DNA from: Mermis nigrescens
Lineage: Eukaryota > Nematoda > Enoplea > Mermithida > Mermithidae
Assembly (NCBI GenBank): GCA_036768485.1
Contig: JAVLUZ010000512.1
Span: 434,001-498,000, forward strand
Length of the DNA: 64,000 nucleotides
Direction: 5' to 3'
Under the pieces are notes generated by a model that saw only the letters and a program-made list of their open reading frames with translations, made no database searches and was not told where the DNA came from. The position numbers and the translations under genes are program-made. Shown in pieces: positions 36,865-47,399 of this stretch (within the stretch, counting starts at the first letter, position 1; every line of letters starts with the position of its first letter).

Positions 36865-37199
36865 TGTTTCTGGTGGCTTTATTTGCATTACGTCGATCTT
36901 TTTCCCGAACTTGAGTAAAAGCACCGTTGATTAAAGGTTGCAGCCCTTCTGACTCTATTGCACTGGTTTGCGGCTGCTGGGTCGAATCCGACTCGTATTT
37001 TAATCCATGTGATCTTTTTCTTTTTCTTCTAACTAAGCTTACATGATGGATACGCGCATTGACATTTTCAGATGAAACAGATATTTTCGTTGCAGAAATC
37101 ATACTTTCGCTTGCCACAGGCAAAATCGTTTCTATGGTGCCACTGTGGCTTGCCAACCTAAATTTATTAACTGATCTCGATGCCGAGAGCATACATGAT
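36865..37199 (-). CDS. Apollo exon 5 (probable): basic, Ser-rich tail
   Basis: The donor GTAAGT is strong. It encodes SVNKFRLASHSGTIETILP, VRRKRKRSHGLKYESD (a possible nuclear localisation signal) and VREKDRRNANKATRN. The start at 37199 uses an AG inside the terminus of the transposon at 37190-39505, with phase fitting exon 4. Another acceptor a few codons further in (after CATCGAG) is possible. Confidence 0.65.
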
Positions 37200-37981
37200 C
37201 TTGGGGGTTGGGGAGATTTCGTCCCTTCTAGAAAAATTTTCACCCCCGCAGAAATTTTCTCACCCCCAGAATTCGCGACAATTTTTCAAAAGTTTCCGAA
37301 AAATTCCTTGAAAATTCGTAAGAAAGGTGCTTTTTTACACGTTTTTAGCTATCTATTTGCTCAAAAGTGTCAAATTTTCGGCGCTTCGCGATATATACGC
37401 ATGTTTTGACTATATTTTGTTCAATTTATTCGATCTTTTTTGATTTTTTTCGAAATTTTCTCATGTGTTTATACTCTAGAAAGATAGAGCATCGTCAGCA
37501 ACGCTAAAAACGGTGTTTTTGACGGGTACCTAGTAGGGATGTTCCGGTTCCAGGTTTTTCAAAAAAATCGGTTCCGGTTCCGATTCTTGGAAAACAAGAA
37601 TTTCGGTACCGGTTCTTGCGTAAGTTGGAACCGTAGGTTCCGGTTGCGGTTCTTCAACTAGAGAACCGTCGGTTCCGGTTCCGGTTTTCGGTTCCTGTGT
37701 TAAAGTATGTACAGCTTGACTTCACCAGAACATGTGACGATGTAATCGAAAGATAAATTATTCAGGAAGTCGTTTCTATCTGGCAACTGCACGTTCAAAT
37801 AAGTTTTACGTCTAGTTGACAATTTACTCATAAATCACTGAATATTATCTAAGTGTTTCTTAATTGGAGACTTTACGAAATCGAAATGCTTAATTCATGA
37901 CGAAGATCTGCTGCAATGGTGGAAAGAGAAGTCGAAGAATTTGCCGATTCTCGCGTTTATAGCTAAGCAGTGTCTTGCAGC

Positions 37982-39028
37982 CAGTGGTGGATCTAGGATT
38001 TTCCTGAGGGAACAGTATCCCAACTTTTCCAAAAACAGTCAAAAATAGGTCCAAAAATTTGCCCTTAACGCGCGAAACAGCGTTTTTTCGGCGTTTTACA
38101 ATGTATACTTTTACATTAAATCACTTTTGACGCAATATTTTTTCTTAAAATTTTAAAATTTTCGATAATTTTCTGCTAAAAATCACTAAAATTCTTTGAC
38201 TGTATCAGAATTCTGGCGCGAAGCAGTTTTTTTGTACAAGGTCCGTTTGACATGTACAAAGATGATCCCCAAAAGTCTTTGTACATTGTGTACACACAAA
38301 TTTTTGGGTACTATAATATGGTACAGTAGCGATTTTAGTGTGGTAAAAACAGAGTTGTTCGACTTTTGGTAGCATATTTCAGCTAATTTATGGGTCTCTA
38401 AGGGCAAAAATCACTAAGAATCGTCTTAGAACGGCGCGAAGCGCCTAAAAATTTGACATTTTTCCTTTCCAAATGCAGTTTCTGCCATTATAAAGATAAA
38501 TAGAGCACACAATCAGTCATTTCGACGCGAAGCGCCGTAAAGTTCTGCAAATTTTAGACATTTTTAGTAATTTTTGTCTCTCTAAAAATCTTCGTACGTG
38601 CTTTGCACATCGGGAAAAATCTTTGCCGAATACAAAAAACCGTGGCGCGAAGCGCCGGAAATTTTGTGAGATTAAGACGGATAGACGTCAAGAAGCATGA
38701 TTTACAGCTTGATTTACTGTATTTATAGCATTTGATGCGAAACATCGACATTTTTAATTGAATATAGAAGAAAACTACGCAAAAATAGCTGTTTCTGCTG
38801 CTAAAATTGTTTTGAAACCCACATGAACAGAAAATGACTTCCAGGTGGTCAAGAAAGTAAATAAATGTCATTAATAGGTATCATCCGGCGCGTAGCGCCG
38901 AAAAAATTTGAGAAATTATGGTCACTGAGGGTCAAAAAATAATTGCAAATTGTATATCCATTCTTTATCTCGCCAAATATTTTTGGCAAATGGGGAGGCG
39001 GCCCCCCGCCCCCTTAGATTCGCCCCTG
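37982..39028. mobile_element. hAT-type non-autonomous element, CAGTGGTGGATCTAGG family (innermost)
   Basis: 8-bp flanks CTTGCAGC and CTTGTAGC (one mismatch). It runs from CAGTGGTGGATCTAGGATT to GATTCGCCCCTG. It is rich in GGCGCGAAGCGCC hairpins and has the 'ctttgtacattgtgtacac' palindrome-like text. Confidence 0.88.
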
Positions 39029-39029
39029 C

Positions 39030-39187
39030 TTGTAGCGCCAGCTACAAGCGTTCCATCGGAACAGCTGTTCAGTTGCACTGGAATCATTTACGACTCTCTC
39101 AGAAACAGGCTACATGGCGAAAAAGCAGAACGACTGTTATTTTTAAAATATAATTTACCCGGAACAATACTAAGTTTTAGTCTATAA
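39030..39187 (+). pseudogene. hAT transposase C-terminal dimerisation fragment
   Basis: After the nested element ends, the frame reads PSEQLFSCTGIIYDSLRNR then LHGEKAERLLFLKYNL, matching the PSERLFS..RN..L..E..L.FLK.N pattern of hAT dimerisation domains. The rest of the transposase is deleted or was never present. Confidence 0.85.
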
Positions 39188-39513
39188 ACTTTTGAGTAAT
39201 AATAGGTTGAATTGCTGCTTGATGTCTTCACTAAATTTTATGAAGTTCGATTTTTAACTCTAATTTTAAAAAACCGATAACCGACTCCAAAAAAGATCCG
39301 GTTCCGGTTCTTAGAAAATCGAAAAATCGGTTCCGGTTCTTAGAATATCAGAAAATCGGTTCTCGGTTCCGGTTCCGAAAAATGGTCGGTTCCAGCCGGT
39401 TCCGGTTCCGGTTAACCGGCACATCCCTAGTACCTAGCATTTTTGGGCCTCAAAAGGCACTCTAGGATTTCACTCCCCCCAGAATTCCCATGCTGCGTAT
39501 GTATGGCTGGGAG

Positions 39514-41194
39514 CATAGATGCACAAGGTCAGGGTCGGCAGGAGAATGGGTAAAATGCCAGAAATTCAAGCCTAGTAAATTGAGTGTTCAAAATTTTTTG
39601 TTATTTAAACGACGAACATGGTCAAAATAGCCTATAAAACGCCTTTCCATGGAAATACCGCATTTTTAGCCGATTTTGACTGACTTGTATCAGTTTTAAC
39701 ACAAAAAATACAGAAAGTCATCGATTTTGGGCTCCCTTTGAGTAAAAAGCGCATAAAAGTAAGAATTCGGCGCGAAGCACCGCGCAAAATTTTGACCTTA
39801 ATATTAATTACTGCTTTTGTCCTCAAAAAATTATGCAAAAAACGTTCCGTCAGCTCGAAATCGCCAGATAGTATCTGTCTGGCTTAGCCTTCAGCGGGAG
39901 GTAATAATCCTCACCCCATTCCTATCAGCATGTATAGCTGAGAGGAAGGAAGCAAAACGCCATTTGTCCAAAAAGGGCAAAGCAGATTTGTGCAAATTCA
40001 AAGCGCATATATATGCGTACTAAATACATATATATACCTACAATCGAACCTTAGAAATGCGTTTACGCAGCCCTCCAAAAATGACTGACGATTCTACTCA
40101 AAATTTTAAGCTGTAATACCTACAGACAGAAGAATAAAAATTGTTTTTTTTATCAGCTAATGCAATATAGTTAGGCACTCTGAGCCATTCGATACGTTTT
40201 CGCGGCTTATTTACATAATGGTTACATAAATTATTGTTTCAAGCTAGGCTCCGAATAAAAGTCTTACAGGCCTTAATGATACAGTCATTTACACGTGGAC
40301 CATGCTAGAAAGACCAAATATGTTATGTGAAAAACGGAAATTTTCGTGCAGAAACGGGATGTAGAAGTGTGTTCAAGCAGTCGAATACGCTATGATGTTC
40401 GATTTTCGAGTTTTTTGCGGTTTTTGTTCCAAGACAAAATTCAAAAAGCGACTGTAAAAAGATAAAAGCACAAACCAATCACGCCAACTATCGTCAAATG
40501 CATAGTTTTAAATATAAAAATCATTGCGTAATTAGTCTATTTTGTTAAAACTTGAGCAGCGATGTGATTTTCAATTATTATTTTTTATTTTTTTACCATT
40601 TACTTTATAATTTAATTATTTTCGATTCACTATAACATTAAAGTTTTGTATATTAGATGATTATTATGATCAATACATGAAGGTCCGTATCCAGAATCCG
40701 GCCAAGGGAGATGGAGGTTGACCCAAAGTTAATTGGGTAATATCTCGAAAACTTGGTATGAATATCTCTTAAAAACCTCATTTTTCGACGTTTTTCAAGA
40801 TGCTCTATCCATTAGGCTCAAAAGATTCGAACTTTTCAAAAAATTTCATATTCTCTAGATAGGCTCTGAAAGCTGTCACTTTTGGTCGCACTTGAGGCGA
40901 AATTATGGGAAATACATCACATACGCCGCGAAGCGCCGAAAATTTGGCGTATTTCGGCAAACAGACGCAATTTTCTCATCTTTCCGTGCATTACCTTACC
41001 TCTCAAAATTTTTTTACGGTGAACGGGGAGCGGCCGCCCCCGCTGCCTTTGAATACGGCCCTGATTACATGCATCTCAAGCAGCGAAGCGCAAGGAATAG
41101 AATAAATACGTAAGCGTTGCCGTAAAAAATCAAATTTACATTCAGAAAACTCAAAGAATGAAATGACATAATACTTCACTCAGAGTAGAACACA
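39514..41194. other. Apollo intron 4, repeats
   Basis: A CCGTATCCAGAATCCGGCC element covers about 40683-41065 (sister at 63607-63950). A GGCGCGAAGCACCG motif lies at 39769. No exon was seen. Confidence 0.55.
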
Positions 41195-41371
41195 CAGGCA
41201 CGTAGCTGGCCGTCCTATTTTCGGGGGAGACTTACACCAATTTTTGGGGAGACTAAGCCCAAAAAAGCCAAAAACATCACAAAATGACGTTTAAAAAGTC
41301 ATATTCTTCCAATTTTTCTTAAATGGGGGAGGAGTCCGAACCCCCCCATTCCCCCTAGAGATACGTGCCTG
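41195..41371. mobile_element. hAT-type MITE, TIR CAGGCACGTA
   Basis: 8-bp flanks AGAACACA and AGAAGACA (one mismatch). It lies 29 bases beyond the in-frame stop that would end Apollo exon 4 if that exon were not spliced. Confidence 0.85.
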
Positions 41372-41418
41372 AGAAGACAAAGACATAAAAAAGAAGTAGC
41401 TATTTTTTCAAGACATAC

Positions 41419-41727
41419 GTTTCATGCTTTAGCTTCCATTGATACTCCTCCAATTCTGCCGAGGATAATTTACGCGGAAAACCCAAAATTTGGCGAGCTT
41501 TAATTTGCGTCAGAAAGGCCTCTAATTCTGCTCTGCTGCAGTGATCACTAAAAGGCACAATGTGGACGTTTTCATTGAAATTTTTCGCCCAACCGTTTCC
41601 GACTGGGGAGCGAGCCAAAGAAGTGGGCAGAATGAGGCTCAGGAGAGAATTTTCGGCTAATCGCCTTTTGTACTCGCTTATCGATTTGTTGAATGGGATC
41701 ATCTCAATTTTCACGTTTCCAGCATCA
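41419..41727 (-). CDS. Apollo exon 4: beta-CASP motif C
   Basis: Acceptor CTTTATTTTATAG, phase-2 start completing Ser. It encodes LLSLILPTSLARS and NVHIVPFSDHCSRAELEAF, the conserved ILPTS and P(Y/F)SDH motifs. The end assumes donor GTATGT at 41418. If this is not used, the frame continues eight codons further to TAG at 41400 and the protein would end there. Confidence 0.85.
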
Positions 41728-42059
41728 CTATAAAATAAAGTAATCTTTTGTATGAGTACCATTGTCTTTAACTTTGCCTCTTCCACTCTACTATTTGATA
41801 TTTTGTTCGCGACGTATTTTAAACACGAGCGAGACGATTTTTTAAAAAATATGAATAATTTCTAAAGCAGATGCGTATATGTAGCAGTCCAGAAATAAAA
41901 GCGGACATTTTTAAAAGTAGGATTAACCTTATATTCCTTATCCGTCAGATAAAGCTTTACTTTCAAAAAAATCAGAAAAGATTATAAAGAATGAAAAATA
42001 TCGACAGGATGAAACAATCAGCACGTAGATATACATAGTATATAATTAAGAGTATCTAG

Positions 42060-42525
42060 ACTAAAATTTGTGTCCTCAATCAGTGTTTTTTATGTACAAG
42101 GTCCGTTTGTATATGTACAAAGATGGTCCCCAAAGTCTTTGTACATTTTGTACATGGAATTTTTTTGTAAGATAATATGGTACATTAGCGATTTTAGTAT
42201 GGTAAAACAGGGTTTTTGACCTTTGATAGTGTATTTTAGCTAATTTATCGGTTTCTGACGCCAAAAATTACTAAAAATTGTCTCAAAACGATGCGAAGCG
42301 CGGAAAAATTTGACATTTTCACAATCTAAATGCAAATTCCGTCATTTTAAAGATATATGGGACAAACAATTACTCATTTCGGCGCGAAGCACCGAAAATT
42401 TCTTGGGAATTTTACACCTTTTTAGTTTTTGTCTTCCCAAAAATCTTTGTACATGTACAAAGACGGTCCTGAAAAGTCTTTGTACATCGGAAAAAATCTT
42501 TACCGAATAAAAAAACCGTGTCCTC
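42060..42525. mobile_element. Internal fragment of the hAT-type GTACAAAG family
   Basis: It carries 'tttttatgtacaaggtccgttt', two 'gtacaaagactttg'-type palindromes, GATGCGAAGCGC and GGCGCGAAGCACC, all in the order seen at 38212-38640. The usual terminal inverted repeats are missing. Confidence 0.65.
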
Positions 42526-43229
42526 AATACATGCAAAATGCGTTAAAAAACCACTAGATTTTGATGTGTCAGAAAATTTATATTTGGTGTTACTATGTAG
42601 CCCATTGAAGTAACGTTTACAAAATACTATAAAATCAATAGAATACTATACGCACTCTCGCTTTTCGGAAAAAGAAGCAGCTAAATGCAAATTACGCGTC
42701 GAAACAGAGGACAATCACTCATTCACCTTGTTGGTCGAACAGGCTGCTTCAAAAGTTAAATAGGCTAAAGGACATTAAATGAAGCTTTAATTTATAATAC
42801 CTACATTAGATGAAGGAAAAAATGAAAGAAGAACATCACATACGAGTATGTACTTTTGAGACGGAACAAGCTTTTTTCAAAAAGCTACAAGCATTTTCTG
42901 AATCATGTCAACAACTTTAAAACCAAAAAGAACTTTTACAAATTGGGAAAAAATTTAAAAAATCATTAAAACAATCAGAAGTGTTCTTCGCAATTGATAG
43001 CGTTAAAATAAAGATTAGAAAATTGTCCTAATTTGTACACAAATGTCAGTTATTAAATCACGTTAAATAAAGCAAATACACTCGCTTATGCTTATTTTTA
43101 ATTCAATTTTCTTGAGATTCATTTTGTCTTCGTTTCAATAATTTATTTTCTTCTCCATTGGCCTCGAGCTCAAGTTAATCTCTAATGAAGAGCTACATAG
43201 CACAATACAACAAAAGCCGCTTATTTACC

Positions 43230-43422
43230 CAGGCACGTAGCTGGCCGTCCTATTTTGGGGAGACCAACACCAATTTTTGGGGGAACTGAGCCCAAAAAGC
43301 CAAAAATAGCACAAAATAACGTTTAAAAAGTCATATTTTTCCGATTTTACTGAATTTTGGGGGTCCGAACTCCCGTGCTCTCAAAAAAAAATCCCGAAAT
43401 CCCAAAAATAGATACATGCCTG
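43230..43422. mobile_element. hAT-type MITE, TIR CAGGCACGTA, at the Apollo exon-3 donor
   Basis: Perfect 8-bp duplications TATTTACC at 43222-43229 and 43423-43430. The right-hand copy, read on the minus strand as GGTAAATA, contains the last base of exon 3 and the donor GTAAAT. Confidence 0.9.
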
Positions 43423-43429
43423 TATTTAC

Positions 43430-43590
43430 CTATCAGTAAAATGTTCGTGCATTTTCAATGCTTTCAGCACTAGCATACGACGACGGGGGACTTTAATTAA
43501 AGTTTTCATTTCAGTGGCTATGGATTTGAGCATCGTTTCACGGCCTATGTTGACCTGCGGAATGGCAATCAAGAACGAATGCACCGGTTT
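43430..43590 (-). CDS. Apollo exon 3: beta-CASP segment
   Basis: Acceptor GTTTTTTCAG and donor GTAAAT. It encodes KPVHSFLIAIPQVNIGRETM, MKTLIKVPRRRML and ALKMHEHFTD, aligning by eye with the Apollo region that follows the YLD motif. Its last base and the donor lie within the 8-bp target duplication of the MITE at 43230-43422. Confidence 0.88.
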
Positions 43591-43788
43591 CTGAAAAAAC
43601 TAAGTGCAATTAGATAGTCCGATTGATTCCGAAATTGGCAACGGTATTTTCTTTGAAATAATGTGAGCTTATACGCATTATTGCCATCAGGATGTTAAAG
43701 CTGCACGTTACATGCATTTAATCATCTTATGTATATAGCATGATCCACTTCGCCGAATAAAAAGGGACATGGGTTTCCACCATACAAG

Positions 43789-44160
43789 ATTCTTGGGGGG
43801 AGGGGTTTGAAGAGGTTTCACCCCCTTCACCCAGAAATTTTTTCATCCACCAGAATTCGCGATTTTTCAATAATTTTCAAAAAAATTGTATGAAAGGTGC
43901 TGTTTAAAGCGTTTTCCCTATCTATTTGCTCAAAACTGTAAAATTTTCGGCGCTTCGCGCCATACACTCGTTTTCTGACTATATAACTCGAATTTTCTGA
44001 TATTTTTTCACGAGTTTTTCTGTTTTTGTGCTCTGGAAGGATAAAGCATCGTCAGAAACGCCGAAAGACGATGTTTTTGACGCATACTCACTATTTTTGA
44101 GCCCAAAAACGCACTACAAAATTTCACCTCAAAATTCCCATGATGTGCGGTGCATGTCTA
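43789..44160. mobile_element. CATACAAG-type MITE, uninterrupted sister of 37190-39505
   Basis: CATACAAGATTCTTGGGG at the left, 'aaaattcccatgatgtgcggtgcatg' at the right, with GGCGCTTCGCGCC and 'gcatcgtcagaaacgccgaaa' inside. It lies in Apollo intron 2. Confidence 0.65.
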
Positions 44161-45364
44161 CTTTTCACACATCTGAAGAACGAAAAGCTGATTTGAATGC
44201 ATTGAATCATTTTTGCTTATTTTATGTCTAGCTTTGATCTTAAAAAAACAGTTTCTCAAACAGGAGACAATAAATCGATAAAGATATGCTACATAAATTG
44301 AATCGTACACAAGTGCTTATTTTGCCGTTTTTGTCCGTCCTAGTTAGCACCGAAATTAGATGAAATTAACGTATATAAATCAACTGAAGACAGGGAAAAA
44401 ATTTATTAGAGAACAGATTAATTCTCTTTATAATGTCGTAACCTTATCACATAAATCAACTTTGGCCTGGAAGGCTTGGCTCTGGGGAATTTAAGAACCG
44501 TCAAGTTTCAGACTACAAAAATAAGCTTGACATCAGCAATTTATCTTCCGCAAAATTCATTTTTTAAAATGAATCTCTTTCTTTCCTTTTATCATCTTTG
44601 AAGATAGAGAATTTTCGAACTTTAAGAGTATGTATATCCTATAGTCCGAACGCATACATAAGACCTTCTTGAGAGAATCACTTCACAATGCAGTTGCAGG
44701 ATATAAATGTGAGTCTGATATTTGCATGTTACTTATATGAATGTCTCCATATTTGCCTAATTGTGTCCATGTAGATCGTAGGCGAACCCCTCTCCACCTA
44801 AATATTTACATGTATGTAAGTAACGCGGAGATGCGTATTTATAGTGAAAATGAATATTTTAGACACTTGCATATTCGAATTTTGTATTGAACGTCCTCAA
44901 AATGCAGTGGAATATTTTTCGTAAAAGGTGCAATCAAAACGACTTTCATAATGAGACTATGGACCATTTGTCGCTTATTTTGCCTACCAGTTTCATTTTC
45001 TTGGCAAAGGACAAATCAGAACTGCTTTTTTATGATTCTGACGCCGTAGATAACTTATAAAAGCGCAATTTTTTCAGGCTACTAACTGTTACACTAATTC
45101 ACACAAAAAAACGCCACCGCATAAACTTCACAATATGCGTTTTTTAATTGTTTATGTTATTTTTTTAATTTTTTTATTTGTTTTTATTTACTATATTATG
45201 CGGAAACAATTTCCACAATGCAGAGAAATATTGGACAAAATATCGAGCTTGTCTTCATATTCAGTTTCATGCATGCTTTGGCTTTACGAAGGCTCAATAA
45301 TGTAATAATGAGGTACCCAAAAAATTTTAACGCGGAAAAAAGAATATCAAAACAGAATACTCAC
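44160..45364. other. Apollo intron 2, rest
   Basis: AT-rich with no recognised repeat or exon. Confidence 0.4.
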
Positions 45365-45621
45365 TTGCTTCATAATTCGAATAATCATAGAAATTGCTTC
45401 AGATCGAGGGGGCAAATGCGACAGATCATTCCAGTTGGTCGTGTCCAAATAAAGCCGATCGATTGGCATTTTCGCTACATTAAGAAGATTGATTGTCATT
45501 TCCTTGTCGATCCTAAAATCACCTGTGCACAAAATCCGGCCAAAATTCCCCTCGAATAATAGCATTGCTGAGCCGGGGCAGTGCTGGGCATTGAACAACG
45601 TAACAAAAAATGATTGACAAT
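45365..45621 (-). CDS. Apollo exon 2: HCPGS, TGDFR and LYLDTTN motifs
   Basis: Acceptor ATTCGTTTTAG, start with two bases completing Asp, donor GTGAGT in phase 0. It encodes FFVTLFNAQHCPGSAMLLF, LCTGDFRIDK and RLYLDTTNWND, three metal or catalytic motifs. Confidence 0.92.
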
Positions 45622-46324
45622 CTAAAACGAATATTTCAGCGCTTGTTATCGTATAAACTTGACACCAAAATTAAATTTTATAAATACAACTTTTGTAATG
45701 CATGATTTTTATAAAATATAATATGCATATATGCTAAAGATGAAACACGCCCGATCCAGGGGACTACCGGTTAGGGCTTGGGTAGTCTGCTGAGCGTCTT
45801 TGGAAAATAAAAATGGTGAAATTAGACTAAAGTTAATATTTTTCGTTGGATTAAACAACGTAATGTTTATTTATTCAACTAAAATGTTTAATTTGGGTAA
45901 AATTATCGCTTCAAGTAAGCCAGCTACTGACATGTTAAAATTAAAACAACATGATTTTGTTGTTGAAAATTTTAGCGTAATTATTTTTAAGGGTTTGATT
46001 TCTAAACTTTGTTTAGATGAGTTTCTAAAGGGGCGTACGTGAGCGCGATCCGCATGTACGTCTCAGCCATTTCTATGCTATGCTGATAAACTTTCTTTAG
46101 TTCTTTCGACTATATCTTTTATTATATCCTTTTTCATGTAATTTATATCGCATTTTCTACGGCAGTAATTGGCTAACGAATATTATTATTAAATATTATT
46201 ATTGTTATGTATCCTAAGAATAAGCACGTTTTAATAAATTTTTTAACAAAATCATTGAAAATTGGTACTGACGGCTCCTGTATTATCACCCAAAATTGTT
46301 CTTGTCCTCGCTGTATGCTATCCA

Positions 46325-47082
46325 AGGGCGGATTAAAGGAAGAGGCAGGAGTGGCCGTCCTCCCCATTGGAACAAGATAGCTAGCGAGATAAATAATGGG
46401 TTTGTGACTTATAATGATTTTTGGCCATCGAGCGCCGGATAATAATCAGTAGAATTAGTTGACTTTCTTTCTCGGCTAGGAAGCCGCATTTTTGCACTAG
46501 GAATAAGTTTTTGCAGCTGAACGAATATTTTTATGACTCCTGAAATGATTTCTGGGCATTAAAAGAGCTATATTATCAAAATTTTATTCCCTCTTTATAC
46601 ATAAATTTTAAAAACTTTTGATGCTTTGTGTCAAATGCTTCAATGGAATTGTGTACATATTGCTCTATTGAACAAACATATTGTTCGTTTTAATATATTG
46701 TTATGCATATTGTTCTAATACATGGTTTTACAAATATATTTTTATTATAAAATATAGAAAAATATATAAATATTGCACAAACACAAGAAATCGAGCCGCG
46801 ATCTAAGCCTCTCATTGTTCTTCTGCCTAAAGTTTAAAAATTTTCCAGCGCTCCGCGCCGAATTTTCGCTTAAATTGAAGAAATTAAAAAAATTTTCGCA
46901 CAAAGTTGTCGAAAATTTTGTAACTTTTCAGAAAAAATGTAGCACTTGATTTATTTTATGTAAAAGTAGAAGGGTTAAGAAAGGTTATATTGCACATAAA
47001 GGACGAATTCAGGACCTATTAAACAATTTTAGGAAAAGTCAGGGTACCACCCCCCCTTGAGAAAATCTCAGATCCGCCACTG
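46325..47082. mobile_element. Decayed hAT-type element, GGGCGGATT / GATCCGCCACTG family
   Basis: It begins GGGCGGATTAAAGGAAGAGG and ends TCTCAGATCCGCCACTG, with CCAGCGCTCCGCGCCG inside. It lies in Apollo intron 1. Confidence 0.65.
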
Positions 47083-47319
47083 GTGTTAGCTAATTCACAT
47101 TGAAGTATGAAGAGCCCTTTTACCACATAAATAGTTTGGTAAGATAACCACAATATAATGATATAATACAGCCGATGTTATAGCTTTGTTTCAGGCACTT
47201 TTTGCTTTCGTATTAGATATTAAAATCTTAACAATGTGCGTCTCTTGTACTAAGCAAAATATTCCCAGTAGCGTTTTCAAAAGTTTCTCACTGAAATGAA
47301 AAAGCTCCGAGTTACTTAC

Positions 47320-47390
47320 AAAATTCTTCTGCAATGTGCTTCTAACGCTTTTCATTATTGCACGTCTCTTCGCTTGCATTAAGATAAAGC
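47320..47390 (-). CDS. Candidate cassette exon in Apollo intron 1 (unassigned)
   Basis: Acceptor TGGATTTTCTGTAG and donor GTAAGT enclose 71 bases. One frame is open: FILMQAKRRAIMKSVRSTLQ then KNF. Its length is not a multiple of three, so inclusion between Apollo exons 1 and 2 would shift the frame. It could be a poison exon, part of another transcript, or chance. Confidence 0.25.
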
Positions 47391-47399
47391 CTACAGAAA

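Larger units (their letters stand above)
37534..39429. mobile_element. hAT element with GGTTCCGGTTCC subterminal repeats
   Basis: Termini TAGGGATGTTCCGGTT and AACCGGCACATCCCTA with identical 8-bp duplications GTACCTAG (37526-37533 and 39430-39437). It retains a fragment of hAT transposase at 39030-39187 and is itself split by the element at 37982-39028. Confidence 0.9.
37190..39505. mobile_element. CATACATG-type element, outermost of a three-level nest
   Basis: It runs from CATACATGATCTTGGGGG to GCTGCGTATGTATG, with 8-bp flanks GCCGAGAG and GCTGGGAG (six of eight match). Related copies lie near 43789-44160 and 61640-62055, where the text 'agcatcgtcagaaacgccgaaa' continues without the interruption found here at 37534. 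Its left end abuts Apollo exon 5. Confidence 0.75.

Noticed and set aside
41400..41786. Apollo exon 4 taken as the end of the gene
   Set aside because: Not excluded, but a GTATGT donor in phase with exon 5 and a consistent chain to a stop with a downstream AATAAA favour a longer gene.
43042..43133. Possible tRNA-like or promoter structures in AT-rich introns
   Set aside because: No cloverleaf with the conserved GGTTCRANNC box could be drawn here or elsewhere by eye.
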